Assembly (NCBI GenBank): GCA_013202495.1
Contig: JABMQQ010000174.1
Span: forward strand, 1-64,000
Reading direction: 5' to 3'
Length of the DNA: 64,000 bases
Source: Fidelibacterota bacterium
GTDB lineage: Bacteria; Fidelibacterota; UBA8477; JABMPR01
Shown: piece by piece, positions 45,884-54,841 of the stretch
Position numbering within the stretch: position 1 is the first letter of the stretch
Layout of the letters: each line of letters opens with the position of its first letter
Notes under the pieces: generated by a model
The model's database searches: none
Seen by the model: only the letters and a program-made list of their open reading frames with translations
What the model was told of the DNA's origin: nothing
Made by a program: the position numbers and the translations under genes

Positions 45884-46257
45884 CTACCCTGCAAGACGGC
45901 CTCGAGTTTGCCCTTTCGGGTCACGATATTCCCGCCAGTCTGTCGCCAGATAATTGCGCACAGGAGTTACCTGCATTGCATCCCAAGCGAAACGCTCAAT
46001 TGCTTGAGTCGCCCCTCGGTGTACGATTAAGTCCTGGGAGGCTCTTGAAACCTCCGTGACTTGAAATACCGATCCATGACTTATCTCATGATTAAACCAT
46101 CCTTGTATCCTAGCGTTACCGCCAGTGCCTCTTTGGGCGATAGCGAAACCACTTGGCCTCGCTTGTCAGATGTATACATCTGATAGGAATACCCTACGTG
46201 TGCGCCTTGAATATTGCACATTTCCGTAGGACCAGAGATGAGTAGTTTTTCCTCAGC
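45884..46257 (-). pseudogene. GC-rich frameshifted gene remnant
   Basis: A 568-bp gap has one GC-richer block (about 52% in 45901-45960 by hand count, against ~38-40% around it). Minus-strand frame A (ATG at 46221, stop 46081) reads MCNIQGAHVGYSYQMYTSDK ... ALAVTLGYKDGLIMR. A second frame runs on without a start, HGSVFQVTEVSRASQDLIVH ... NYLATDWREYRDPKGQ, to a stop at 45884-45886. Together they look like one ~110-residue gene with a single-base frameshift near 46085. Family not recognised; a horizontally acquired remnant is likely. Confidence 0.5.
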
Positions 46258-46409
46258 TTAAGGAACGCCTACTCTCTTCTAATGCTAATTATAATCTTCT
46301 GATTGTTATTCTTATTCCAGGAAATATGGGATATTGAAAACCCACCGGTGAGCTGGATGCTTACGGTAGATAATAGCAACTATCTGCGAATCAGTATCAA
46401 GATTAAATT

Positions 46410-49019
46410 CTAGGGACTATACCTCAGTACAACTCCATCATCGCATACACCCCATCCACTATTAGAATCAGTGAAGGTAATCTTATTTATTTGTGAGGAG
46501 CTTGGATTTAAATGTTCTGTCAAATTAGATCCATTCCAGTAAAGCATTTCATAATTTCCAGCAAACCAAATGTCATCTTGATTTAGAGCTTCAATACTAC
46601 GTATGGGATTAAAATCAAATGTCTCAAAATATGAATAATCCCATACCGAACCATCCCAATGAGCTATTTCCCAATATCCGAACAACCCATCACCACCGAT
46701 CCATATATTGGATGAAGTCGAGCCCCAAATTGAATACCCTGTTCCCTGTTCGTCTGATAATAAACTCCAAGATACACCATTATAATGATAACTCTCTGCA
46801 TCATTCGTAATAGCCCACCCAGATGTTGAATTATTCATATTAATATCATTTATCCTATCACTGCCCATACTTAATGTTGTCCAACTTGTCCCATTGAAGA
46901 AGTAAATTTCACTATTTCCGGCAACCCAGATTGAATCAGAACTAACAAAATCCATATCATAGCATACTGATGTGGGGTATCCAGCTTCCTGGACCCAGAA
47001 ACCTGATGTGTTATGCCAAACACCTCCTTCACCTGATATCCAGATATCATTGGTAGCGACTACACCGACACCACCCAATCGTTCTGTAGTTGGAGAATCC
47101 TGTTCTGATAACGATGATCCATCCCATTTATAGATTTTTCCTGAGTCACCCACTACATAAGCAAAATTATCATTCAGCGCACTTACACCGTATAAATCCA
47201 CCGATACAGATGCAAACACTCCCCAGGTTCCGGGAGCATTCAATGTTGTAGCTGACACCGTATTACTTCCTGTTGTCTGTCCTATGGCATCCTCAACAAA
47301 TATGCGATAGTAATAAGTTGTTTCATCGGCAAGGTCATCATCTATATGATCCAGAGTGTAACGATTTACAATTTGTGAAATAAGTGTGGAACTTTCAGAT
47401 ACACTTGCTTCGTCTGATCGATACAGATTATAAGCAAAGAAATCATCATCAGTGTTCATTTCCCAATCAAGTAGTATTGAACTGGTAGTTATCTCAGTTG
47501 CATCATTCATTATCACAGCAGAAGGTGGTAAATCTGCTCCAACACTCATATAAATCTCCGCATAACCAGTTCCACCATTTGAGCTGACAGTTACTGTTCC
47601 ACTATAATCACCAGTTGATAATCCATCCCTTGTAATTGAAACATTCACAGTGCCATACCCTGATCCTGAAGATGGACTGGTCGTAATCCACTCCTGATTG
47701 TCTGAAACAGACCAGTCAAGATCGCCTGTACCGGCATTGGCAACGTTAAATGGCATAATCGATTCTGATGTCCCAAAATCAAGGTAACTAGGAGCAATCG
47801 AAAGTGATGGTTCATCAGGGATTACCATAGAGAGATTGATATTCTGATTACCTCCATCAGAAGTGATGGTTACGGTTCCAGTATAATCTCCTGGTGATAG
47901 CCCAAGTCGATCCACCGTAATCACTACTTCATCTGTCTCTGACTCAGTCGTACCGGAAACGGGCAAGCATGAGATCCAGGATTTATCGTTACTAATATTC
48001 CAACTTAACATTCCTGAACCGGTGTTCGTTATATAACACTTTTCCTCAAGAGAGTTTGAGCCGAAATCAACGCTTGCAGGATAGGCGGATAATTGGGGAC
48101 TACTTGGATCTGGAATGGTCATCATCACATCCACAGTTTCACTATTTGAGTTGGATGTCATAGTGATTGTTTCAAAATAATTGCCATATGCTAACCCACT
48201 GCGATTCACAGTTACGGTTAAAACATCAGTTTCTGTAGAAGCAGAGCCCGATGTCGGAGTTACTGTTAGCCAACCGGCACTATAAACAGCGTTATAGGTG
48301 AGTTCACCAATACCGCCATTCGAAACTGTAAAAGTGAGATTATCGGTTGATGTACCGAAGCTCAAACTATTATTTGAGAGAATCAACACGGGGCCTTCAA
48401 CATTCGTTGTGACCTGAATACTAGAACTACCACCATTGGACGTAATAGCGATTGTTTCTGTATAATCCCCGGCACTTAAGCCTGATCGATCAACAGATAC
48501 TATCACAGATGACTGTTCATCAGCAATATTACCATTCGCAGGATTAACTGAGATCCAATCCGAATTTTCAACAACTGACCACTCTAGGGTTCCTTCTCCA
48601 GAATTGATAATAGTAAATGGTAATGAGCTTGAAGTGGATCCAAAGTCCAGGGTAGTTATTGAAACTGATAACTCAGGTGTAACTACCGTTAGTTGTAAAT
48701 CGGCTGTAGCTGTCTCACCAGCTACTATATGAACCGTTGTTGTATTGATAGAATATCCTGTTTTGGCTGCTTGCAGAGTATAATCCCCAGGTTCAACCCC
48801 CTCGATCTTAAAGCTACCATTAGTATCAGTAATTTTAGATGAAGTAATTGGTTCAGTGGTAATTGTAACCCCAACAAGAGGTTGTGAGGTCGCTGCATCA
48901 TATATAATCCCCTCTATTGAGCCGGTTGTTTTCGCCTCAGTTGGGGGTTCGCAAGTAATTAATATTGTTCCAATTAGTGTTGCACTAATTGCAAGAAGAG
49001 CCGTCCGTATTATTCGCAT
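46410..49019 (-). CDS. Lipoprotein with carboxypeptidase-regulatory-like, BACON, FN3 and propeller domains
   Basis: 869 residues. Lipobox near residue 22 (LITC). Residues ~33-110 are CarboxypepD_reg-like (SIEGIIYDAATSQPLVGVTI). Four BACON-like repeats follow (~115-490; pattern DWISVNPANG, then SAGDYTETIAITSNGG). Residues ~505-590 are FN3-like, and ~595-869 are propeller-like (GVGVVATNDIWISGEGG, WHNTSGFW). BACON domains bind glycans or mucin, so surface adhesion is the likely role. Confidence 0.85.
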   Translation of the reverse strand: MRIIRTALLAISATLIGTILITCEPPTEAKTTGSIEGIIYDAATSQPLVGVTITTEPITSSKITDTNGSFKIEGVEPGDYTLQAAKTGYSINTTTVHIVAGETATADLQLTVVTPELSVSITTLDFGSTSSSLPFTIINSGEGTLEWSVVENSDWISVNPANGNIADEQSSVIVSVDRSGLSAGDYTETIAITSNGGSSSIQVTTNVEGPVLILSNNSLSFGTSTDNLTFTVSNGGIGELTYNAVYSAGWLTVTPTSGSASTETDVLTVTVNRSGLAYGNYFETITMTSNSNSETVDVMMTIPDPSSPQLSAYPASVDFGSNSLEEKCYITNTGSGMLSWNISNDKSWISCLPVSGTTESETDEVVITVDRLGLSPGDYTGTVTITSDGGNQNINLSMVIPDEPSLSIAPSYLDFGTSESIMPFNVANAGTGDLDWSVSDNQEWITTSPSSGSGYGTVNVSITRDGLSTGDYSGTVTVSSNGGTGYAEIYMSVGADLPPSAVIMNDATEITTSSILLDWEMNTDDDFFAYNLYRSDEASVSESSTLISQIVNRYTLDHIDDDLADETTYYYRIFVEDAIGQTTGSNTVSATTLNAPGTWGVFASVSVDLYGVSALNDNFAYVVGDSGKIYKWDGSSLSEQDSPTTERLGGVGVVATNDIWISGEGGVWHNTSGFWVQEAGYPTSVCYDMDFVSSDSIWVAGNSEIYFFNGTSWTTLSMGSDRINDINMNNSTSGWAITNDAESYHYNGVSWSLLSDEQGTGYSIWGSTSSNIWIGGDGLFGYWEIAHWDGSVWDYSYFETFDFNPIRSIEALNQDDIWFAGNYEMLYWNGSNLTEHLNPSSSQINKITFTDSNSGWGVCDDGVVLRYSP

Positions 49020-49027
49020 AATAACCC

Positions 49028-49921
49028 CTAGAAATAAAATTTAAGTGTGACTTGGGTTGAAGTGCCATCGTAGCAGGCTAATAGATCAGAATCTTTTACA
49101 GGGAGTGTTGATGCATATTTCTTTGCTCCAGGAGCCGTCAGTGCATCAAAGATATTGTACCCATATATACCACTGGTTAACAATCCAGAGAGTATCCCAA
49201 TGGTGTATGAACGGTTTGACCAATCGTTATAAAAATTACGATTGTCAATATCCCGCTCAGTCTCAGCCTTTTGAGTGTAAGAATCGCTCATATAGAATGA
49301 TACAAAGGTTGCTGCTCCTGCTGATGCAGTGCTGATCAGGAGTCTTGATCCCTTATGTCTTTCACCCTTGTAGCGCTGTCCCCAACCAGGAAGAAGTACT
49401 GATCTCCAGACTGGTGCAAATCCATAGCCTTGCATGATTATCGTATCTGGATTTAGTCCGGGTTTGGGAATCTTAAAAAGTACCCAATACTGGTACTCCA
49501 GTCCCTGACCAGTTTTAACTGATTGCCAGAACTCTTCCTCTTTTCTTAAACCGCGGATTGCTTTTGAAGTACCAGTTCGAATTACCTCGCGAATGAAATC
49601 GTCACTTATTTCAAATTCAGGAATTCCGGACGTTGTTTGTATTGTCTCAGAGGTTTCCGTTGTTGACTCAATACTGACATTGAATGTCCCTTCTTCAACA
49701 AGTTGTTGTAGAATACTACTCACTGCATTTTCCTGAGCGTGTTGCAATGATGTATTGCTACTACCCATTCCTGAATAGTAACGGAAGACTTGACCCTTTG
49801 GAGCTTCATTTACCCATTCTGGTTTTTTGTCCGCAGACGAATCAACAATCTTCCACTGGCTGTAGCCAGTAATAGTGGCAAGTATTAGTAACAGTGATAG
49901 AAAAGATGGTATCTTTGACAT
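49028..49921 (-). CDS. DUF5683-like membrane protein with LPP20-like N-terminus
   Basis: About 297 residues, started at 49921 because GAGG precedes it. Signal peptide (LLLILATITGYS), then WVNEAPKGQVFRYYSGMGSS, an LPP20-type strand. The C-terminal third, PVWRSVLLPGWGQRYKGER followed by hydrophobic segments, is a DUF5683-like membrane domain. Eight bases upstream of the BACON lipoprotein gene, so the two are an operon; LPP20-type domains often accompany lipoprotein or divisome functions. Confidence 0.8.
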   Translation of the reverse strand: MSKIPSFLSLLLILATITGYSQWKIVDSSADKKPEWVNEAPKGQVFRYYSGMGSSNTSLQHAQENAVSSILQQLVEEGTFNVSIESTTETSETIQTTSGIPEFEISDDFIREVIRTGTSKAIRGLRKEEEFWQSVKTGQGLEYQYWVLFKIPKPGLNPDTIIMQGYGFAPVWRSVLLPGWGQRYKGERHKGSRLLISTASAGAATFVSFYMSDSYTQKAETERDIDNRNFYNDWSNRSYTIGILSGLLTSGIYGYNIFDALTAPGAKKYASTLPVKDSDLLACYDGTSTQVTLKFYF

Positions 49922-49990
49922 TGTAACCTCTAGCATAAAATTAAACTTGAGGTCGGCAGAGAGATGCCCCTAAGACCATCAAGTGTAATT

Positions 49991-50106
49991 CGCTAAAACA
50001 ACAGATTGACTTTTACTCCGTAGAGTGATCTCAGGGAACAAAGATTGTCCACTGATTTCTACGGAGCCTAGACTGAGGTTAGCCTAGATTTTCTGTTGCT
50101 TTAGCG
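49991..50106. repeat. Nested inverted repeat, 116 bp
   Basis: Outer arms CGCTAAAACAACAGA (49991-50005) and TCTGTTGCTTTAGCG (50092-50106) match at 14 of 15; inner arms CTCCGTAGA (50016-50024) and TCTACGGAG (50058-50066) match perfectly. A direct repeat GCCTAGA lies at 50066-50072 and 50082-50088. This could be a structured RNA, a recombination site or a MITE-like remnant. Confidence 0.6.
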
Positions 50107-50137
50107 GGCAGAAATTACCTGTCAGTATAGATTTAGG

Positions 50138-50163
50138 CAAGATTATTGTTTTCTAGCCAGTTT
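50138..50163. repeat. 26-bp direct repeat, left copy
   Basis: Identical to 51545-51570; starts CAAGATTATTG and ends TAGCCAGTTT. The two copies enclose the DUF697 two-gene unit. Confidence 0.8.
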
Positions 50164-50448
50164 CAAGGGATTGATAATGAATCAAGTACTGGAATTGAGG
50201 ATATTATTGCTAGTCAGTTTTTTTAAGCACAATTTTATGTGGGAGACAACTCCAGTTTCTGATCAATAAAATCATGATGCCCTATACTTTAATTCGAAAA
50301 TTGATCGCTAATATGTGTGTAAACATTTCCATTGTGTGGCAGGATTGGAGCATTATTTTTCGATTATTCGCAATGACACGGTATTCAACATAGAGAGCAG
50401 TTAGATCCTGCTATTTTAGAATTCATAATTCCTAGGGAGGTAGATATT

Positions 50449-51159
50449 ATGCCAAGACGAGAACAAGCTGTCACAATAATCAATTCATATACAGGTTTGG
50501 CAACTGCTTCAGCAGTTATTCCTGTCCCCGTGGCTGATGTTGTAGCTATCACCGGATTGCAAGTTACCATGATCATCCACCTGGGGAATGCATACGGTAA
50601 AACGATTAGTCGCCATACGGCAAGAAGCTTTGTGTTGGCAGCATTGGCAGGCAGCGCAGGAATGTTTCTATTTTCACTCATTAAAACGATTCCTGGAGTA
50701 GGATCAATTATTGGTGGTGTATCGCAAATGGCAATTGCGGGAACGATTACATATTCTTTAGGTTTAGCAGTGAAATATATGTTAGATCATGATAAAGATC
50801 TTAATAAAGATGAGTTTGGTGACGCAATTAGTAAATTGGATCCTGAAGAGTTGAAAAAAAAGAAGGAAGAATTGAAACAAAAACTCATTAAAACAAAAGC
50901 TGCCCAAAAAGCTATCAGATTTCGAGCTGAGCCTGAAAAATTTACAGATAATATGATTTTTCGATTCAATCTGTCACAATACAGTGATGCTACATTACGG
51001 ATTCGCAATTTAGGTTTGGATCCAATATTCGAATCACAGATTGAAAAGAGCCGAACTAAATTTACGTACGATCCACAAAATTTAATTACCGGGAAATATT
51101 TCGCGTACCTTGAATGTGAGGATCTCATTCCAATCCAACTTGAAATTGAAAAGGTGTAA
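50449..51159 (+). CDS. DUF697 (YcjF-like) membrane protein
   Basis: 236 residues. Residues 1-115 are DUF697: YTGLATASAVIPVPVADVVA, then ITGLQVTMIIHLGNAYGK and a glycine-rich IPGVGSIIGGVSQMAIAGTI, a hydrophobic hairpin domain usually joined to GTPases. The C-terminal half is charged and coiled (EELKKKKEELKQKLIKTKA), then a beta domain. There is no GTPase domain here. Strong GGGAGG ribosome-binding site. Within the direct-repeat-bounded unit. Confidence 0.8.
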   Translation: MPRREQAVTIINSYTGLATASAVIPVPVADVVAITGLQVTMIIHLGNAYGKTISRHTARSFVLAALAGSAGMFLFSLIKTIPGVGSIIGGVSQMAIAGTITYSLGLAVKYMLDHDKDLNKDEFGDAISKLDPEELKKKKEELKQKLIKTKAAQKAIRFRAEPEKFTDNMIFRFNLSQYSDATLRIRNLGLDPIFESQIEKSRTKFTYDPQNLITGKYFAYLECEDLIPIQLEIEKV

Positions 51160-51161
51160 AC

Positions 51162-51383
51162 ATGTGCATGGATATTGTTTCAGTCAAAGATGACATGGCT
51201 TACTGTATGACATGCCAGGATTATTATTATATAAAGGACCTTTTGAACAACATATATACTAGACCAGTCTCACAACTGTCAAAACTAGATGATTCAATAG
51301 AAGATGAGGAGCCTAAATCTGATCATAACTCAGGGTTAGAAGATGACGCAAATGAGTTTTTAGATCTTACTGATGGAGTTTAA
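51162..51383 (+). CDS. Small acidic protein after DUF697
   Basis: 73 residues, 2 bases after the DUF697 stop. The N-terminal half has AYCMTCQDYYYIKDLLNNIY with a CxxC motif; the C-terminal half is strongly acidic (KLDDSIEDEEPKSDHNSGLE). Probably a partner of the DUF697 protein; no family recognised. Confidence 0.6.
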   Translation: MCMDIVSVKDDMAYCMTCQDYYYIKDLLNNIYTRPVSQLSKLDDSIEDEEPKSDHNSGLEDDANEFLDLTDGV

Positions 51384-51524
51384 CAATCATCATCAAAAAA
51401 ATACCGGCTCACTGATTATTGAGCTTTGGATTTAGTCCCTGTTTTTTATTTAATTGGAATTATTTCTGAAAATATTTGAAAGCTTACATCAATCTTAATT
51501 TCCATTTATTGGTGATGGAATACT

Positions 51525-51542
51525 CACCTCGAGGTGGTTTTT
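51525..51542 (+). terminator. Short terminator of the DUF697 unit
   Basis: CACC-TCGA-GGTG stem-loop followed by GTTTTT. Just before the right direct repeat. Confidence 0.6.
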
Positions 51543-51544
51543 AT

Positions 51545-51570
51545 CAAGATTATTGTTTTCTAGCCAGTTT
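51545..51570. repeat. 26-bp direct repeat, right copy
   Basis: Perfect copy of 50138-50163. Distance start to start is 1,407 bp. Confidence 0.8.
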
Positions 51571-51715
51571 AGGATGAAAAATGCCCTAACAGGATGGACG
51601 AGGAAGCGATGATTTAAATTTCAGGTGTTTGGGTATGGCTGCTAAACTAATTTTAGATTGAGTAAATGATGCTTTAAGTGACTGTATATATTATTAGTTA
51701 GAGTGAAGATATCGC

Positions 51716-51744
51716 TTGACAAATGCTCAAAAGTGCAGTATACT
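51716..51744 (+). promoter_or_regulatory. Near-consensus sigma70 promoter
   Basis: TTGACA at 51716-51721, 17-base spacer, TATACT at 51739-51744. Transcription would start near 51751, at the beginning of the hairpin leader. This E. coli-like architecture stands out in an FCB-type genome. Confidence 0.75.
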
Positions 51745-51752
51745 ATATTATA

Positions 51753-51890
51753 GGGAAGAACGTAAAACTTCCCTCACCGAACGAAATAGAAACCCCTCGA
51801 AACCAAAGACGACGAAACAGCCCCAGGGCTAAATTTTTAATATACGCGCCGGGACGTTTTTTCCCGGACTTACCATCCCGCTAGGGGTGG
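51753..51890 (+). ncRNA. Four-hairpin leader upstream of the replication genes
   Basis: In the ~160-base leader I see GGGAAG/CTTCCC (51753-51773), AGCC/GGCT followed by AAATTTTT (51819-51830), CCGGGA/TCCCGG (51849-51867) and CCATCCC/GGGGTGG with one wobble pair (51873-51890), ending ~20 bases before the first start codon. The second stem plus T-run looks like an intrinsic terminator, so attenuation or antisense control of the primase is plausible. Whether it acts as a leader or as its own RNA is unknown. Confidence 0.55.
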
Positions 51891-51911
51891 CGTTACAACC
51901 TGAGGCATCTA

Positions 51912-52193
51912 ATGCAACAACAACAAATACAAACCACAGAGTTCTTTCTGGCAGCTTTTCTACATTCAGAAGGAATAACTCTCACGGGACATTCCCGTGA
52001 TCAAAAAAGATCCACCTTCGCCTTCTCTGGTGAGGGTGTCAATGATCTTGCACTATCATTTTACAATCAAACTGCACAAACGAATGTGGCGACTTTCGCT
52101 GCATCAATCCGTCAGCTGAAAAGCATCATGTACGGAACAACAACTCTACAACCTGACAACGAATATGAAAGACTTTCAAGCACTACGGTCTGA
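51912..52193 (+). CDS. DUF5659-like protein
   Basis: 93 residues. FFLAAFLHSEGITLTGHSRD, then TFAFSGEGVNDLALSFYNQ and SIRQLKSIMYG, follow the DUF5659 pattern (short phage/plasmid proteins ending in RxLKs). GAGG lies 9 bases upstream. The next gene overlaps it by 29 bases, so translation is coupled to the primase. Perhaps a replication regulator; function unknown. Confidence 0.7.
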   Translation: MQQQQIQTTEFFLAAFLHSEGITLTGHSRDQKRSTFAFSGEGVNDLALSFYNQTAQTNVATFAASIRQLKSIMYGTTTLQPDNEYERLSSTTV

Positions 52194-54357
52194 CGTCTTT
52201 GATGCAGTTGTTACCAGGGTCGATACATACGCACTTCAACAATTAAACGGATCTTATCATAGGCAGGATTCTGATCTAACCTTAAAAATTTACCAGGATG
52301 ATTCCAACACAGTGGGAGCATATCTCATTGGGACTAATGGACAGGTTAAATCTGGTGTAATAGATATTGATATTAATAAGGATGCTCTTCTCCGTTACCC
52401 CCGCGAGGAGTTTGATCCTCTGCTCAAGCAGCAAACCCTTCAAATCCAATCGGTTCTAGAATCGCACAGTATTTCCTCTGTGATAGAGGACAGCGGTAAT
52501 AAGGGCTATCATTTATGGCTATTTATGGAGGGATCTGTCTCGGCTGGAGATATGCTTTATACGCTTCAATCGCTGCAGAATGAATTCACTCTGGTGGATG
52601 AACGTCTTCATTGGGAATTATTTCCAAAACAGGGTGGATTGGAGCGAGCACCTTTCGGTAATCTAATCAAGCTTCCCTTTCAATATCATCGTGTGAGTGA
52701 AAAACGGTGCATGTTCGTGGATAGTAAGTTTGAAGTTTATTATCCTGACACTCTTCCACTTAATGATGTTTCAATTATTCGTTCAGCTCCCAAGACAACA
52801 GCAGTTAATGGGCTCCATGCAGGCAAATCAATAAAAAGTGATCTAAAACCATTCAATATGGAGCTCATGTTCGAAAAGTGTCAGGTGTTGCGCCGCACTT
52901 CCGAGGTAAAAGGGCCTGGCATATTGGAGGGAACGGCAGGTCATAGGGAAAGGCTCTTCCTGGCATCCCAGATGGTACCTTTTGGTGAAACGGGTCGCGC
53001 AAGAGTCCATGAGATCCTTGCAATGGTTGATGACTATGACGAGAATATCACAAATTATCAATTAGACAGCGTTACTGTCCCACCCCAGACCTGCGAGATC
53101 ATGTGTGGGAGTCAAAAATGTGCAAATATCAGTAAGGCTGAAGGAAAATCACCTATCAAGTTTGGTTATATGGATGATCTCTTCGTTTTCCTGGAGAAAC
53201 AGACTAGCTCCTTTGCTTATCTGGATCGCAGGGACGAACATCTCTACTTCGTGGATTCTGAAAAGAAGCTGGATATCATACTGGCTGATGCCGAACAGAA
53301 GCCAGCCAAGAAATCAGTTTTGAAAGTGATCTTTGATCCCTCGCAGGATCTAACGGTTGATAAAAAGGCTAAAACCATCAATCTCTTCAGACCAACTGAC
53401 TATATGGTGGGTGGGAAAACTATGAGGGTCATTGATTTGGCTGTTGATACTCCTTGTATTAACAATTTACTTTCAAATCTGATCCCAGTTAATGCAGAGA
53501 GAGACCGTTTCCTAAATTGGTTAGCCGGTATCATGCAGACAAAGGCCAAGCAATTGACAGCCTGGGTATTCATGGGTCAACCTGGAGCTGGTAAGAATGT
53601 GCTTCTAGACCATGTCTTGAAACCCTTGTTTGGTGAGAAACAGGCTATCAAGGTTGAAGATGAGCAACTGAAGAACCCGTTTAATGGGTGGCTACAGAAT
53701 GCCATCCTGATTGCATTCAATGAAGTGGCTCATGACAATCGTACCCGCAATTCAATCAATAGTAAGGTTAAAGCGATCATCACTGATAACGATATCATGA
53801 TAAATGAGAAGAATGTGAAAGTCTTTACCATCGATAATCATGCAAATGCGCTCTTCTTTAGTAATAATGAAATACCCGTGTTGATCGAGGAGAATGATAG
53901 ACGTTTTAATGTGGTCAGGACTGGCGGGAATATGCGTAAGCAGGGCTGGTTTTCAGATCCTGAGCAGTTCTTTGCTGAGATGAAAACAGAGCTAGGTACG
54001 TTTGCAGAATATCTCATCAATTATAATTATGATCCTATCCTGGCTAAAACGGTGATCAGTAATGGTGTCAAAGAAGCTCTCGTTGATATAGGTATGACGA
54101 GATATGCTGAATTTAGTTCACACTTGAAACGCAATGACGTGGACTGGTTTGTAGAGAATATGGATAGCGCATTTCCTGCCAGCAATATCAAAACACTGGG
54201 TCTAAATGGATCAATTGCGAAAGATAGTGCACTCTTGGCGTTTAGAGAGATCTACCAGGATGACAGAGTAACTAAGTCCAAATTGACCAAGGAGTTAAAA
54301 CTTCATGGAATCCGTCCCGGTGAGATTAATGGCAAGAAAGTATATCGCTGGGACTAA
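52165..54357 (+). CDS. AEP primase-SF3 helicase replication protein
   Basis: 730 residues. An archaeo-eukaryotic primase domain occupies ~30-200: catalytic VIDIDIN (Asp67, Asp69), GNKGYHLWLF (His116) and KLPFQYH near 172. A cysteine cluster CEIMCGSQKC lies near 310. The C-terminal part is an SF3/P4-like helicase: Walker A GQPGAGKN near 470, Walker B ILIAFNEV and sensor-like ALFFSNNEIPV. These primase-helicases initiate replication of plasmids, satellites and phages. Begins inside the DUF5659 gene and ends directly before an iteron-like array, so it is the element's probable replication initiator. Confidence 0.9.
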   Translation: MKDFQALRSDVFDAVVTRVDTYALQQLNGSYHRQDSDLTLKIYQDDSNTVGAYLIGTNGQVKSGVIDIDINKDALLRYPREEFDPLLKQQTLQIQSVLESHSISSVIEDSGNKGYHLWLFMEGSVSAGDMLYTLQSLQNEFTLVDERLHWELFPKQGGLERAPFGNLIKLPFQYHRVSEKRCMFVDSKFEVYYPDTLPLNDVSIIRSAPKTTAVNGLHAGKSIKSDLKPFNMELMFEKCQVLRRTSEVKGPGILEGTAGHRERLFLASQMVPFGETGRARVHEILAMVDDYDENITNYQLDSVTVPPQTCEIMCGSQKCANISKAEGKSPIKFGYMDDLFVFLEKQTSSFAYLDRRDEHLYFVDSEKKLDIILADAEQKPAKKSVLKVIFDPSQDLTVDKKAKTINLFRPTDYMVGGKTMRVIDLAVDTPCINNLLSNLIPVNAERDRFLNWLAGIMQTKAKQLTAWVFMGQPGAGKNVLLDHVLKPLFGEKQAIKVEDEQLKNPFNGWLQNAILIAFNEVAHDNRTRNSINSKVKAIITDNDIMINEKNVKVFTIDNHANALFFSNNEIPVLIEENDRRFNVVRTGGNMRKQGWFSDPEQFFAEMKTELGTFAEYLINYNYDPILAKTVISNGVKEALVDIGMTRYAEFSSHLKRNDVDWFVENMDSAFPASNIKTLGLNGSIAKDSALLAFREIYQDDRVTKSKLTKELKLHGIRPGEINGKKVYRWD

Positions 54358-54359
54358 AA

Positions 54360-54587
54360 GCGACTTTGGTGCGACTTACATGCGACTTTTAAATCGACTC
54401 TATCCCTTACTGGGTAAGGCTTTAGGCGACTTATCGACTTTTCAGTCTCTTTGGGTTAAAAATAATAATATATACACCCCACTCCTGTCAGCTCCTAGTT
54501 GGTTTAAAAAGTCGAAAAGTCGGATGAACCCTTATATAGCTTCATTTAGAGGCTTTTAAAAGTCGCACCTAACCCGCATGAAAGTCG
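54360..54587 (+). other. Iteron-like array, candidate origin of replication
   Basis: Six forward CGACT boxes (54361, 54372, 54383, 54395, 54427, 54435) and four inverted AGTCG boxes (54510, 54518, 54561, 54583). The first three GCGACTT copies are spaced 11 bases, one helical turn. The inverted pair at 54510/54518 has the same 8-base spacing as 54427/54435. Between the two sets is an AT-rich stretch (54455-54475: TTAAAAATAATAATATATAC). It starts immediately after the primase-helicase stop, the classic place for its binding sites. Confidence 0.7.
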
Positions 54588-54619
54588 GGTTTCAAATAAA
54601 TAAGTGAGGAGGAATCACA

Positions 54620-54841
54620 ATGAAATATTTTACACCAAAACACACGGTAGGCTCTCCCTACCAGGACTCACCGGGACCAATTCCTGGCGATAAAGAGAAA
54701 CTGATTAAACAACTCGAAGACTATAAGAAAATGAAAAAAGACAAACTGGGGAGGATATTCTCTCCTTTAACCAGACCTCAAGAGCAGGCTCTGGCAGAAT
54801 TAACCAAAAATAATAATCATGTATATAGTACAAAATTGTAG
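54620..54841 (+). CDS. Hypothetical small protein in replication operon
   Basis: 73 residues, hydrophilic (KEKLIKQLEDYKKMKKDKLG), preceded by GTGAGGAGG. It overlaps the next gene by 23 bases. No family recognised; it may be an accessory replication or partition factor. Confidence 0.6.
   Translation: MKYFTPKHTVGSPYQDSPGPIPGDKEKLIKQLEDYKKMKKDKLGRIFSPLTRPQEQALAELTKNNNHVYSTKL

Larger units (their letters stand above)
49922..50448. other. 527-bp gap with a nested inverted repeat and one direct-repeat copy
   Basis: Besides the structure at 49991-50106 and the repeat at 50138-50163, I see no open frame. It separates the BACON operon from the DUF697 unit and marks the left side of the candidate integrated replicon. 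Confidence 0.6.
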
